A DNA stretch of 64,000 nt, taken from assembly GCA_964416595.1 (NCBI GenBank), contig CAYQES010000013.1:1-64000 (forward strand). The letters run 5' to 3'. Below the pieces are notes generated by a model. That model made no database searches, was not told the DNA's origin, and saw nothing but the letters and a program-made list of their open reading frames with translations. Shown here piece by piece: positions 26,079-34,720 of this stretch (positions within the stretch are counted from its first letter, which is position 1; each line of letters starts with the position of its first letter). The position numbers and the translations under genes are program-made. The DNA comes from JAKFYM01 sp964416595. Lineage in GTDB: Bacteria; Bdellovibrionota; UBA1018; CAIPTA01.

Positions 26079-26342
26079 CTACTTACGTAGATCGAGGGTT
26101 TTGATTACGGCAGAGTAGCGAGCTTCGTCTTTACGCTTTAGGTACTCAAGCATACTACGGCGCTGGCTCACGAGTTTGAGCAGTCCACGGCGGCCATGAT
26201 GGTCTTTTTGGTGCGTTTTGAAATGCTCGGTCAGGTGATTGATTCGGTCCGTAAGAAGAGCTACTTGCACTTCTGGAGATCCCGTATCGTTTCCGCCACG
26301 GGCAAATTTTTGGATGGTTTGTTTTTTGGTCTGAGTAGACAT
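26079..26342 (-). CDS. rpsO: 30S ribosomal protein S15
   Basis: Small-subunit rRNA-binding protein, 87 residues. The core GGNDTGSPEVQVALLTDRINHLTEHFKTHQKDHHGRRGLLKLVSQRR is typical. It lies upstream of pnp on the same strand and downstream of the sigma factor gene in the same direction. Confidence 0.98.
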   Translation of the reverse strand: MSTQTKKQTIQKFARGGNDTGSPEVQVALLTDRINHLTEHFKTHQKDHHGRRGLLKLVSQRRSMLEYLKRKDEARYSAVIKTLDLRK

Positions 26343-26414
26343 TCTTATCCTTTACTTTCCACTATTTATTCTTTCGCTGGCGTACCACGCGAGGGCTAGA
26401 ATCGCAAGGGGGGG

Positions 26415-27356
26415 CTATTTGCCTTCGGGGGAAAGCGTTATTCCGTCCATATGCAGGCTCATATGCTGGCGGAGCTTTTCCACCACCTTAGCTTCGATTT
26501 GCCGCGCCCGCTCTCTTGTGATCCCGAATTTATCCGCTACTTCTTGGAGGGTTTTAGGATCCTCGCTCATCATGCGTTCTTGGAAAATAATCCGCTCTTT
26601 TTCTTTCAGGGTTTGCACAAAATCGCTGATGTGATCGGTCAAGATGCTTTTGAGCTGGTTTTGCGCGAGGGCTTCGTCCGCCCCTTCCCCCTCATATACC
26701 AGGCTATCCCGGGGAGCGCGCTCATCACCATCGCCCAAAGTTTGATCGATGGAATATTCTCCGCCGCGGCTCGAGAGACGTAACGTCATCTCGTTCACGT
26801 CCTTTTCTTTCACATTGAGAGCATCGGCCAAAAGTTTCGGGCCCGCCTGAATGCCTTGGGCTTCGAGACGATCTTTTTCCCGCATCAAATTATAGAATAA
26901 TTTTTTCTGGGCCTGGGTGGTTCCCACTTTCACGAGACGGAAATTATCCAGAAGAAATTTTAAAATATAAGAGCGAATCCACCAGGACGCATAATACGAA
27001 AGGCGAGTGCCTTTGTAGGGATCGTAATTGGAAACGGCCTTCATCAAGCCCACATTGCCCTCTTGGATAAGATCGAGCACATTGTTGTAGGCACTGCGGT
27101 ATTCCAGGGCGATTTTTACTACGAGGCGCAAATTGGTGGTCACTAATTTTTTGGCGAGATTAATATCGCCCGTTTCCCGAAACTTAGCGGCCAAACGCTG
27201 CTGCTCTTCGGGCTCCAATACTTCGTATTTACGAATATCCGCCAAATAACGCTGGAGCGGATCCGTGGGCGTAAGGGTTCCAGGAGCCTTCACCGCCGGC
27301 AAACGGGCAGGCACTACTTCCGGCACTAAAGGGCCATTTTTCCCTTTCTTTTTCAT
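26415..27356 (-). CDS. rpoH: RNA polymerase sigma factor, RpoH (sigma-32) type
   Basis: Alternative sigma factor, in other bacteria directing heat-shock transcription. ATG 27356 has GGAA upstream and is preferred over a TTG at 27377. Region 2 (NLRLVVKIALEYR, LIQEGNVGLMKAVSNYDP, YASWWIRSYI) is intact. The stretch TQAQKKLFYNLMREKDRLE corresponds to the RpoH box that separates this class from RpoD. Region 4 (LQEVADKFGITRERARQIE) forms the -35-reading helix-turn-helix. A Pro-rich N-terminal 30 residues is unusual. Whether it acts as a heat-shock factor here cannot be read from the sequence. Confidence 0.9.
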   Translation of the reverse strand: MKKKGKNGPLVPEVVPARLPAVKAPGTLTPTDPLQRYLADIRKYEVLEPEEQQRLAAKFRETGDINLAKKLVTTNLRLVVKIALEYRSAYNNVLDLIQEGNVGLMKAVSNYDPYKGTRLSYYASWWIRSYILKFLLDNFRLVKVGTTQAQKKLFYNLMREKDRLEAQGIQAGPKLLADALNVKEKDVNEMTLRLSSRGGEYSIDQTLGDGDERAPRDSLVYEGEGADEALAQNQLKSILTDHISDFVQTLKEKERIIFQERMMSEDPKTLQEVADKFGITRERARQIEAKVVEKLRQHMSLHMDGITLSPEGK

Positions 27357-27450
27357 CTGTTCCAGAGCTACCGCCAAGGCCAGCGCAGGTCAAGGAATCC
27401 TCAGCTTACCAGAGAAAATGATGCGAAGCATAATTTATAGTTGATTGCAT

Positions 27451-27459
27451 TGATATGAT
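27451..27459 (+). promoter_or_regulatory. Candidate extended -10 promoter
   Basis: TGATATGAT fits an extended -10 element and lies 28 bases before the ATG of the outer-membrane protein gene at 27488. The surrounding DNA is AT-rich. No convincing -35 box is seen. Confidence 0.35.
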
Positions 27460-27487
27460 AATGGTATCTCCGGAGCCAGGAGTCCTT

Positions 27488-28414
27488 ATGAAATACGTTC
27501 TTTCCCTACTCTTGCTTTCCGCCACGCCCGCCCTAGCCACTTCCGGCAAAACCGCCGATGGCTGCACCTACCGGGTGATCAATGGCCAATATCTTACGAG
27601 CTGCGATTCAAAATCCGACACCGTCAAGCAGGCTTCCGCCGCCCCACAAACCGTAACCAACTACGGCGCCGTGCCCATGCGTAACAACCCAGCAGCTCCC
27701 GCTCCTTCCATCCAACCGATTTCCACCATGAACGTGCAAGTTCCCTCCCAAAGCACTTTGCTGGAAGCCAAAGAAGAGAGAAGGGAAGAAAGAGAAATGG
27801 ACAAAGCCGTTGATCTTACCTACGTGGGCGCACAGCTAGGATCTACTTCCATTAAAAACGCCAATTCCAGCACGGGCGGCGGCGTAACTCTTGGCACCAA
27901 TCTCGATGACCACTTCGGCGTGGAACTCGGCTACAACTACACCAAACAAGGCCTGCAACTCGGCTTAAACTCCCGCGGCGGCCCCGGCGCCTACACCCCC
28001 GTGCGCGGAAACGACGCCTCTCTTCGCTCCCACCTTATCTCCGGCGAAGCCCAAGCCTACCTCACAGACGCCTTGAAGCGCCTTCGCCCCTACGCCGGCC
28101 TCGGACTCGGCTGGAAATCCTCCACTCTCGAGGAAAATAGCTATGGCTACGGAGGAGGATCCATGGGTTCTCTGAACCAAACCTCCTTGGGCGCCATCGG
28201 CAGCCTCGGCGCAAAATTTCGCGTGGGCCAATCTATCCAACTGGGCCTCATGCTCTCCTACTTCCTCCCCTTTAGCCGCCAAGACGCGCGCCTCGAGCAA
28301 GCCTCTAGCCCCTATGGCTATGCTGCTCCCATGAGCCGCTTGGTGAGAGAAGACGACGCCCTCACTGGCGCCGGCCAAAGCCAAATCCAGGGCGGCGTGC
28401 AGTATCTTTTCTAG
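27488..28414 (+). CDS. Outer-membrane beta-barrel protein
   Basis: A 308-residue exported protein. ATG 27488 is chosen for its CCAGGAG ribosome site and immediate signal peptide (KYVLSLLLLSATPALA). After a linker with a charged helix (EAKEERREEREMDKAVD), the mature chain becomes an OmpA/OprF-like small barrel: VDLTYVGAQLGSTSI, HFGVELGYNYTKQGLQLG, LRPYAGLGLGWKSS, and a terminal aromatic QYLF typical for recognition by the BAM complex. The ligand and role are unknown. Confidence 0.8.
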   Translation: MKYVLSLLLLSATPALATSGKTADGCTYRVINGQYLTSCDSKSDTVKQASAAPQTVTNYGAVPMRNNPAAPAPSIQPISTMNVQVPSQSTLLEAKEERREEREMDKAVDLTYVGAQLGSTSIKNANSSTGGGVTLGTNLDDHFGVELGYNYTKQGLQLGLNSRGGPGAYTPVRGNDASLRSHLISGEAQAYLTDALKRLRPYAGLGLGWKSSTLEENSYGYGGGSMGSLNQTSLGAIGSLGAKFRVGQSIQLGLMLSYFLPFSRQDARLEQASSPYGYAAPMSRLVREDDALTGAGQSQIQGGVQYLF

Positions 28415-28592
28415 AATACCAAACCAAAATACTCCAAATAAAGCGCCCTAATATTTTGATTTTATGGAGATTTTTCCGGATCTTGTGGCTCCCAGAGCTA
28501 CGAGGTATTGTGGGAAAGATGCCGCGAGCCCTTGTAAGCGGATTTGCAACGGTAGAAAAAGCTGGCAGGACCTGGAGAATCAAAGCGCATTT

Positions 28593-28814
28593 ATGAGTAA
28601 TTTAAGTCCTCTGACCGGTGTGATTGAAGAAAACGATGTGATCTTAGACTTTGGCGAATTCGAAGGCCAAACCGTGACCCAACTAAAAACCTTGGATCCC
28701 GATCTGTACCAACAACTGGTGCAAGAAAAAGAAAACGACAATATTGCCATCCGACGCAATAAAGACAAAACTTTCCGTCTCTACATGAATCCACTTTTGG
28801 CTCGGGCCAACTAG
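28593..28814 (+). CDS. Small conserved-looking protein (73 aa)
   Basis: Unrecognised. From ATG 28593 the 73 residues are compact and acidic: VILDFGEFEGQTVTQLKTLD, then LYQQLVQEKE and IAIRRNKDKTFRLYMNPL. FGEFEGQT followed by a Leu/Asp turn resembles the start of DUF3820-type small proteins, tentatively. The ribosome site is weak. An in-frame ATG at 28464 would add 43 residues rich in Cys/Arg that do not look like protein of this family. Its TAG stop overlaps that of convergent dapF in the palindrome CTAG. The 178 bases upstream hold nothing recognised. Confidence 0.6.
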   Translation: MSNLSPLTGVIEENDVILDFGEFEGQTVTQLKTLDPDLYQQLVQEKENDNIAIRRNKDKTFRLYMNPLLARAN

Positions 28815-29635
28815 CGAAAGTATTTTCCCTCGGCCACTAGCACACTTGGGCCACTGAGATAGGCTTCTTTGCCCTGAAATTTCACGTCTAAAAGAAAATC
28901 CGTCATTTTTACCTGGATAACATTCACACCCGTACGTTTTTGCAAAACCGCTGCTACTGCCACGGCCCCACTGCCACAAGATAATGTTGCGCCAGCCCCC
29001 CGCTCCCACACTTCTACTTCTGCGTACGCTTTCGAACCCCGTTTTTCATAGGAACGCACAAAGTGCACATTCGTGCGGTCTGGAAAATGCGAATGGGTTT
29101 CTACGAGAGGGCCATATTTTTCTAGGCTGTAATTGGGGAGCTTTGCTTCTTCGAGAAAAATCACCGCATGGGGATTGCCCACGGAAACATTTTCAAAAGC
29201 CACCGTGGCTCCCAAGACCGCAATTTCCTGGCAGCCAAAAAGCTTAGGCTCCCCCAAACATAGGCCGAAGTTTTTACCCATTTTTACGCCCTTATAAGCT
29301 TTGCCGGAAATCTTGATGGGAATTTCTTTGGTTTTACCTTTGCTGATCCAGCCCTTTAGCGCGGCCAAAAATAGAAACACCCGGCCGCCGTTAGCGCACA
29401 TTTCCGCCTTGGATCCATCGCTATTCCAAACCTGGGCCGAGAGTGGTTTTAGGGAAAGCACTTCCATGATTTGGTCGCAGCCAATGCCTAAACGCCTATG
29501 GGCCATGCGTTGAAAGAAAGAAGCTTTGGGTGTTTTGGGCAAATCTTTGCTCTGCACCACGAGTATATCGTTGCCGGCACCATGGAGTTTATAAAAAGGG
29601 ATAGGCTTTCCTTGCCTCGCCGTAGCTTTTTTCAT
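28811..29635 (-). CDS. dapF: Diaminopimelate epimerase
   Basis: Cytoplasmic racemase converting LL- to meso-diaminopimelate for lysine and peptidoglycan synthesis. Both catalytic Cys motifs are seen: NSDGSKAEMCANGGR at about residues 70-84 and GAGATLSCGSGAVAVAA at about 215. The N-terminal FYKLHGAGNDILVV and NPHAVIF are also typical. The length of 274 is normal. It is a single gene facing the small protein at 28593. Confidence 0.97.
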   Translation of the reverse strand: MKKATARQGKPIPFYKLHGAGNDILVVQSKDLPKTPKASFFQRMAHRRLGIGCDQIMEVLSLKPLSAQVWNSDGSKAEMCANGGRVFLFLAALKGWISKGKTKEIPIKISGKAYKGVKMGKNFGLCLGEPKLFGCQEIAVLGATVAFENVSVGNPHAVIFLEEAKLPNYSLEKYGPLVETHSHFPDRTNVHFVRSYEKRGSKAYAEVEVWERGAGATLSCGSGAVAVAAVLQKRTGVNVIQVKMTDFLLDVKFQGKEAYLSGPSVLVAEGKYFR

Positions 29636-29690
29636 ACAACCCTTTATATTCCTAGCGAATGAAATTTCCTAGGATTTGCCATTTCATAAC

Positions 29691-29764
<74 letters not shown>

Positions 29765-29767
<3 letters not shown>

Positions 29768-29807
29768 TTCGTGTCCGGCTACTTTTTGTGTCGCAACTGC
29801 GTTAAAT
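29765..29807. repeat. 43-bp direct repeat, copy 1
   Basis: Begins with CCATTCGTGTCCGGC at the CCA end of tRNA-Arg and ends GCGTTAAAT. It is identical to copy 2 (30468-30510) except one base (C/T before GCGTTAAAT), and its last 37 bases recur at 31611-31647. It contains two direct GTGTC half-sites 18 bp apart. The stop codon of the RAYT gene lies inside it. Confidence 0.9.
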
Positions 29808-30443
29808 CGGAAATTGAGCAGTCCTTCGCGCTTTCGTTGGTGCGAATTCAAATTCTTTACGTCGAAGCGCCCTTTTAATAGCCGCGTTGTGCTCAACCTC
29901 ATGAGGGATATTCAGCCACACATCCAAGTCATAAGGATCTATTGGCACCAGCCGCGCAAGATCCTCAGCCGGTGAAGTAATCATTAGTGGTAAATAAACC
30001 ATCCCCATCAGTCCAGAATAAGTACTGAAATCATAGTCGGAGATATTGGAACAGAAACCCGCCTTAGCAGGATTTCGAAGAACATACTTCAGCGCATGTG
30101 CGTAGTAGTCAGGCTCTCGAATGAGAGACCAAAAATACCTACCGCCAAAAACATGGCCCGAGCGTTGATTGCGCGTATTTAAAATCCGCGTAGACGACCC
30201 TAAAACTTCTTTCATCACTAAATCTATACCTCTATGGGGGCTCGTAGCCAGTAAATGAAAGTGATTTGGCATCAAAACAAACGCGTGAAGGCGCACTCCA
30301 TGCAAAATCTGCTGAAGATACAGCTCACCGGTGAGAACTTTCCACACGTAGGCCAGATCACCGTGAAAGACCTCCCGATTGTTTGTCCTTGCGGTGAGGT
30401 GATAGGGCAGACTATCGACACGAATTAATTTTTTTCTTGGCAT
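29802..30443 (-). mobile_element. RAYT-type Y1 (IS200-like) transposase
   Basis: A 213-residue REP-associated tyrosine transposase of the Y1 superfamily. Diagnostic features are the HUH metal-binding motif in LMPNHFHLLATS (about residue 58-64), LPYHLTARTNNREVFHGD at the N-terminus, and YYAHALKYVLRNPAKAG with the catalytic-type Tyr (about 130-150). Such proteins cut single-stranded DNA and move REP-like repeats. The gene is intact and lies between two copies of the 43-bp direct repeat; its stop codon is contributed by copy 1. Base use is ordinary for the region. Confidence 0.9.
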
Positions 30444-30467
30444 GGAGATGGCACTTCAAAAACCAGG

Positions 30468-30510
30468 CCATTCGTGTCCGGCTACTTTTTGTGTCGCAAC
30501 CGCGTTAAAT
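30468..30510. repeat. 43-bp direct repeat, copy 2
   Basis: Same orientation as copy 1, on the far side of the RAYT gene, with one substitution. Its last bases (TTAAATG) run into a possible ATG at 30509, but the likely start of the following gene is at 30599. Confidence 0.9.
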
Positions 30511-30598
30511 GGGAAACCAACCCGCCGCCATCGACCTTAATATTAGCTATTATAGGTATTTCTTTTTTCCATATATAAAACCATTTATAATTTATCTC

Positions 30599-30961
30599 AT
30601 GGAAACTGTGTTGAGATCGTATGCACGATGGAGATGGCAACCTAGCCAACGCCTTGTCTACGCCCTAATAGTTATTTCCATGCTCTATGGATTCTGGTTC
30701 ATGTTCAATATGGATGAATATCTTCCCTGGCAAATCCGACTGCATGGGGCTATTCGATTGGCAGTATTGGGGCACCTTCCGTTATGGCTAGCAACAATCA
30801 AAACCAAAAGTAAAATCCGCTATATAACTGCTGCGGCGTTGGCCCCAACCATGGTCGGTATTTTTTTCCTCTGGTGGACGTTTCATTTAGTGACAGCCAT
30901 CATTGCCTTGGGGTTCATGAGCTGGCTCATGTTCCGCGTAGTAACCGGTAAATACCAATAA
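30599..30961 (+). CDS. Small polytopic membrane protein (120 aa)
   Basis: Unrecognised. ATG 30599 gives a basic start (METVLRSYARWRWQPSQR) and four hydrophobic helices (about residues 19-35, 45-60, 72-90, 95-112). A longer reading from 30509 would add 30 residues. The stop overlaps the ATG of the next gene by one base (TAATG), so the two are translationally coupled. The pair is bounded by repeat copies 2 and 3. It may be an immunity or anchor protein for the downstream product. Confidence 0.6.
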   Translation: METVLRSYARWRWQPSQRLVYALIVISMLYGFWFMFNMDEYLPWQIRLHGAIRLAVLGHLPLWLATIKTKSKIRYITAAALAPTMVGIFFLWWTFHLVTAIIALGFMSWLMFRVVTGKYQ

Positions 30962-31611
30962 TGTTCGATCCCTTCTCTCAGCTTAAGGAAAAAGCGCGTA
31001 AAGAAGCATATGTTTCCTTCGATATACACATCCGCCGGCTACCAAAACACAAGAGTGGCCAGCTAAACTTACTAGCTCACGGCTTTGATGATAACGATGT
31101 AGATGCCTTCCGGCATGCTTATGTCAGTGGAGTATTTACTCAAGATTATGGCGAAAAAACGGCAAACTTTCTTGGCCTGGCCAATGAATACTGGATAGGA
31201 GGCCTATACTCAAACGCCATCGACCCGCGCTCTCGAAATATGGACCTATGGAACAACCGCGTCGGAAGAAAATACGGCAAAAAAACTCGCGGCAGAAAAA
31301 CTCTACTCAAACTTATTCACAAGGCTCTTAAAAACGGGGAATTAATAATAGATTTAACCGATCCTCGTGAATTCACCGGAGCCAAACAGCCACCCAAACA
31401 CCTCTCCAAACCCATTATCTCACTAGCCAAATCTCCCACAGGGCGTAATCAAATGTTCTACGATCTTCAGAAAAAAATTATATTTTCTCGCCAGGAGCTC
31501 GTAGCACTTATACGGGCAGGCAGCTATCGTGGTTACTCCGTAAAGCTAATCCGCGGTATCGAGACACCCGTTTCCAAACGAGACGGTAGAAAAATCAACA
31601 ATATAGGCTAG
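30961..31611 (+). CDS. DUF6973-like protein, possible toxin or effector
   Basis: A 216-residue soluble protein without signal peptide. The segment DVDAFRHAYVSG (about residue 45), followed by LANEYW and MDLWNNRVGRKYG (about 95-107), matches in order the DAFRHA...HE...MD.NN..G pattern of DUF6973 domains, which often occur at the C-termini of bacterial secreted toxins. Here the canonical HE is NE. The rest is basic (RRLPKHKSG, KYGKKTRGRKT). It is coupled to the four-helix membrane protein upstream. The stop codon TAG is completed by the first base of repeat copy 3. Confidence 0.6.
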   Translation: MFDPFSQLKEKARKEAYVSFDIHIRRLPKHKSGQLNLLAHGFDDNDVDAFRHAYVSGVFTQDYGEKTANFLGLANEYWIGGLYSNAIDPRSRNMDLWNNRVGRKYGKKTRGRKTLLKLIHKALKNGELIIDLTDPREFTGAKQPPKHLSKPIISLAKSPTGRNQMFYDLQKKIIFSRQELVALIRAGSYRGYSVKLIRGIETPVSKRDGRKINNIG

Positions 31612-31647
31612 TGTCCGGCTACTTTTTGTGTCGCAACTGCGTTAAAT
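31611..31647. repeat. 37-bp direct repeat, copy 3
   Basis: Identical to the last 37 bases of copy 1 (GTGTCCGGCTAC ... GCGTTAAAT); the leading CCATTC is missing. It directly abuts the end of the DUF6973-like gene. Confidence 0.9.
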
Positions 31648-31791
31648 ATTTCATTTCACTCTGGACATATCTTTCGTAAATGAACTGGACAACCCAACAA
31701 AGTTGGACACCCAAAACAGCCCTTTACTCTCGAAAGCCAATCGCCTATATTGCATGGCGAAAATTATTTAATGAATGGAAGATTTACCTCT

Positions 31792-32106
31792 ATGAAAAAC
31801 CTCATTGCCGCCCTTTTTATCCTCGCCACATTATCCGCACTACCCGCCCAAGCTTGCGAACTCGGCGACACTTCGCAAACTCTGCTCATCGTGGCCAACT
31901 CTCCCGATGGCGAACAAAATAAAGTTATTGCCACCATCCACACTGCGGATAACTCGGTGGAAATCCTAAGAAGAAATTATCGCCTGGTTAAGCAAACCGC
32001 CTCGAAAATCGTGATCGAGAATTACGACGACACTCTCTACACTTTTGATCTCGCTACAGCGAGCCGATTTGGCAACTATTGCTTTCCTGTTATTTTTGCT
32101 GAGTGA
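31792..32106 (+). CDS. Small exported protein (104 aa)
   Basis: Unrecognised. ATG 31792 starts a signal peptide (KNLIAALFILATLSALPAQA) ending before a Cys (ACELGDTSQ). The mature 80 residues look like a beta-rich domain (VIATIHTADNSVEILRRNYRLV, VIENYDDTLYTFDL) with a second Cys near the end (GNYCFPV), so a disulfide is possible. Not a lipobox in strict form. A hairpin follows at 32123. Confidence 0.65.
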   Translation: MKNLIAALFILATLSALPAQACELGDTSQTLLIVANSPDGEQNKVIATIHTADNSVEILRRNYRLVKQTASKIVIENYDDTLYTFDLATASRFGNYCFPVIFAE

Positions 32107-32122
32107 ATTTTTATAAATAGAA

Positions 32123-32150
32123 CCCCATCCGCACTAGTTGGCAGATGGGG
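32123..32150. terminator. Hairpin between two convergent genes
   Basis: CCCCATC and GATGGGG pair across a 14-base loop, midway between the ends of convergent genes. On the minus strand an AT-rich stretch (TTCTATTTATAAAAATT) follows; there is no clean T run on either side. It is probably a bidirectional terminator. Confidence 0.5.
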
Positions 32151-32169
32151 CCTCGAGTTCAAGACATAA

Positions 32170-32847
32170 TCAAGGATACGTTTTCCCTAAATCCCCATAC
32201 GCATACACATAATTACTAAAACCAATTTTCACGCTGACTTCGCAACTCGGGAACACTCCATTCACGGATCCCCGGGAGCCACCGCGGGTAATCACGGAAT
32301 CTCCATTGCAAATCTCACCACAACATCCTTGCGCCGCTAAATCTTGCCGCGGATATTGGTAATTCGAAAAACCAATACGCACGCTCACCGTTTGGTCAGG
32401 AAAAAATCCGTTTACCGAACCCTGACTACCGCCTTTTGTCCACACCGTATCCCCGATCAGCAAATCACCGCGGCGAGGATTGCGGGAGCCATTGGCTAAA
32501 TGTTCGTAGCTGTAAGTGTAGTTCGAAAAACCAATGCGTATACTAAACTTTCCTCGCGGAAATACACCGTTTACGATACCTACTGATCCGCCATTGGTAA
32601 TCACCTTATCCTCAGAACACATTCTACGATAACAACCCACTACGGCCAGTTGATTCTGATTGTATTGATAATTAGAAAATCCAATTTTCACGCTGATCAT
32701 ACCATCAGGAAAGATTGCTTCCACGGTTCCCCGTGAGCCACCCTCGGTCCAAACCGTAGCTCCGGGATAGAGTCCATCCGCCCGAGCCGAAGACCAAGGC
32801 GCCAATAAAATAAAAAGTACGAATAAAAGAAATGTTCGTTTGATCAT
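32170..32847 (-). CDS. Exported protein of four GGSxGxV...IGFSNYxY repeats
   Basis: A 225-residue exported protein. ATG 32847 is preferred (GGAGGAAAAA directly upstream); the chain begins with signal peptide IKRTFLLFVLFILLAPWSSARA. The mature part is four tandem repeats of about 40-45 residues (roughly 30-68, 79-118, 130-170, 180-220), each with GGS-x-G-x-V, then FP, then SV-x-IGFSNY-x-Y. Repeats 2-4 are separated by Cys-containing linkers (CYRRMC, CCGEIC). The regular strand pattern suggests a small beta module. Function unknown. Confidence 0.75.
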   Translation of the reverse strand: MIKRTFLLFVLFILLAPWSSARADGLYPGATVWTEGGSRGTVEAIFPDGMISVKIGFSNYQYNQNQLAVVGCYRRMCSEDKVITNGGSVGIVNGVFPRGKFSIRIGFSNYTYSYEHLANGSRNPRRGDLLIGDTVWTKGGSQGSVNGFFPDQTVSVRIGFSNYQYPRQDLAAQGCCGEICNGDSVITRGGSRGSVNGVFPSCEVSVKIGFSNYVYAYGDLGKTYP

Positions 32848-32978
32848 TTTTTCCTCCATGGAGTGCCGTAGAGCAAAGCACATACCAGCGAGTAACCACA
32901 TTATAATGTGAGCCGGCAGAAATTGCCGTGGCGCGCGGTGCGATTCGCCACTATCGCAAAGGAAAAATTATTCAGATC

Positions 32979-34478
32979 TTAAGGCTGTCCCGTCAACTGC
33001 CGCAAAAAAACAAAAAGTGGTGCTCCACGCTTGGAGGCGCTTTTCGCTACGGGCATCCAATGCTCAGGCACTGGCGTCGAGGGCGACCATGGATCCGCAA
33101 GCAACTTGGGATCGTAAGGAGTCATCGCCTGGGAACCCAAGCTAAAAGTCCAAAGGAAATCTGGGTGCGCATTGGAGTACCATTCGCCTCCCACCATATT
33201 TAGATTTTCATCTAACTCTAAATCATAAACGAGCCGCACGGTTTTGAGTGGTGTTGTGCCCTGCCTTCCTTGCATCGGCAAAATGGCGTTCACGTGGGTA
33301 ATATCCATCGCAATGCCCACCACGTATTTTGCCAAGGGCGAGCGGAATTCTTTAAACTTATCCACCCTAAAATTCCCAATAGGCACAATGCTCTCTTGCA
33401 GCGTTTTTCCTTCCTTCCAGATTTCGGGATGAAAATATCTATATTGGTATTTCACGAGCGGGAAGTTCCAAACTTCCGCGTCGAAAGTAGAATCCATCAC
33501 GAAGCTCCTGAGATGAATGCCCATTTGATTCGTGATGGCCATATGCCAAACCGCGGGATTGGAATCAAAACATTTTGGATCCAAGATCCTACCGTTAGCA
33601 TTCTTGGGAGGATTAGGAATATTGCAACGATTGCCCACGAATCGGGTTCTAGGAGAAGCATTCGCCCACAGCATCGATTCCAGTGCTTTAATATCTTGTG
33701 GATCAAAAACTACAGGAATGCCGCTAGCACTGATCACAGTAACCGAATGATTCGGGATAGGAGTGAGCATATGGGATGCACCGGCCCAGCCGTGGCAAAT
33801 TCCCATCCAACTGGCCACGCGGCCATGCCTCTCATACTGCGCCCCTCCTTGGTTCCAAGAGTATTGGGTAAGACTAAAACTAGAATCGCCTATGGCAATA
33901 TCGTATTTTTCCGCAGGAGATAACACATTGATAGCGGCCCTATCTCCAGAACGCGCAATGGTTCCGGCTGGGTTTGCTTGGATGTACTGATAATTTACGC
34001 CCCAATCTTTGGAATTGGGGAATTTTCGATCGGCATAACGAATCCCGATCAATCCTTTATACATGGGCCAGTAGGAATCGGCCCAGGGCAATACGGGCAC
34101 TGATGCTTTGTTTAAGTCAAGGGTTTCAATTTTTGCAAGATTTCGTTCCACCTCACCATTTTCCACCAAGCGTTCAGGTAAATCTCTTTCGTCTGGCTCT
34201 GGCGGATTGACTCCGCTACCTTCCAAATGATTGTCATTTATAATAGAGGCGCGAATGCCAATTCGATGAGGTAAAGTTTCGCGGATCTCATCCCAATTGA
34301 TATAACCTCGAGGCAAAGTGTCGCCAGAATTTGTAATTAAATCTGGTAGACGATCCATCTCTTTATATGGATTTGCATGAAACTTACGCAAGAACGCCTC
34401 AACGGAAGCGGCATGTGCGGCATTCACGGTGAAAAAAATAATTGTGAGTGAGTAAACTAATTTCATTACTAAGCGCAT
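32979..34478 (-). CDS. Exported transglutaminase-elicitor-like protein
   Basis: A 499-residue exported protein. ATG 34478 has GGAGGG 5 bases upstream and leads into a signal peptide (KLVYSLTIIFFTVNAAHA). The region WMGICHGWAGASHMLTPIP (around residue 225) followed by FDPQDIKALESMLWA and later WHMAITNQMGIHLRSFVMDS resembles the transglutaminase elicitor family: a Cys in a GxCHGWA motif followed by a His-bearing and Asp-bearing strand. The enzyme would form isopeptide cross-links or cleave amides. The identification is from motif memory; activity is unverified. Confidence 0.65.
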   Translation of the reverse strand: MRLVMKLVYSLTIIFFTVNAAHAASVEAFLRKFHANPYKEMDRLPDLITNSGDTLPRGYINWDEIRETLPHRIGIRASIINDNHLEGSGVNPPEPDERDLPERLVENGEVERNLAKIETLDLNKASVPVLPWADSYWPMYKGLIGIRYADRKFPNSKDWGVNYQYIQANPAGTIARSGDRAAINVLSPAEKYDIAIGDSSFSLTQYSWNQGGAQYERHGRVASWMGICHGWAGASHMLTPIPNHSVTVISASGIPVVFDPQDIKALESMLWANASPRTRFVGNRCNIPNPPKNANGRILDPKCFDSNPAVWHMAITNQMGIHLRSFVMDSTFDAEVWNFPLVKYQYRYFHPEIWKEGKTLQESIVPIGNFRVDKFKEFRSPLAKYVVGIAMDITHVNAILPMQGRQGTTPLKTVRLVYDLELDENLNMVGGEWYSNAHPDFLWTFSLGSQAMTPYDPKLLADPWSPSTPVPEHWMPVAKSASKRGAPLFVFLRQLTGQP

Positions 34479-34720
34479 AAGCCCTCCGCAAAATCTCATC
34501 GCAAGGCCGATGCCGAACGTTTTCACCGCCCCTCGAGGAATGCTGCCCCCGAGTATCGGGGAAAAAATGGATACTTCGTACCTTCTTTACCGAAGATAAA
34601 ACCGTACACAAAACTTTTCACCAACCATGCACGGCGAAATATGATTGGTCCAAACGTTGCAGTTGGCCGCAATAGATAAACAAAAGGCTGAAGTATTTTC
34701 AGTCTGCTAAGGAGGATCAA

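Noticed and set aside
28464..28592. N-terminal extension of the small protein at 28593
   Set aside because: The extra 43 residues are Cys/Arg-rich and unlike the acidic, compact rest; the frame is open by chance.
33270..33923. 217-residue plus-strand open frame opposite the transglutaminase-elicitor-like gene
   Set aside because: No ribosome site, no signal, and low-quality sequence; the minus-strand gene has a clear signal peptide and start.
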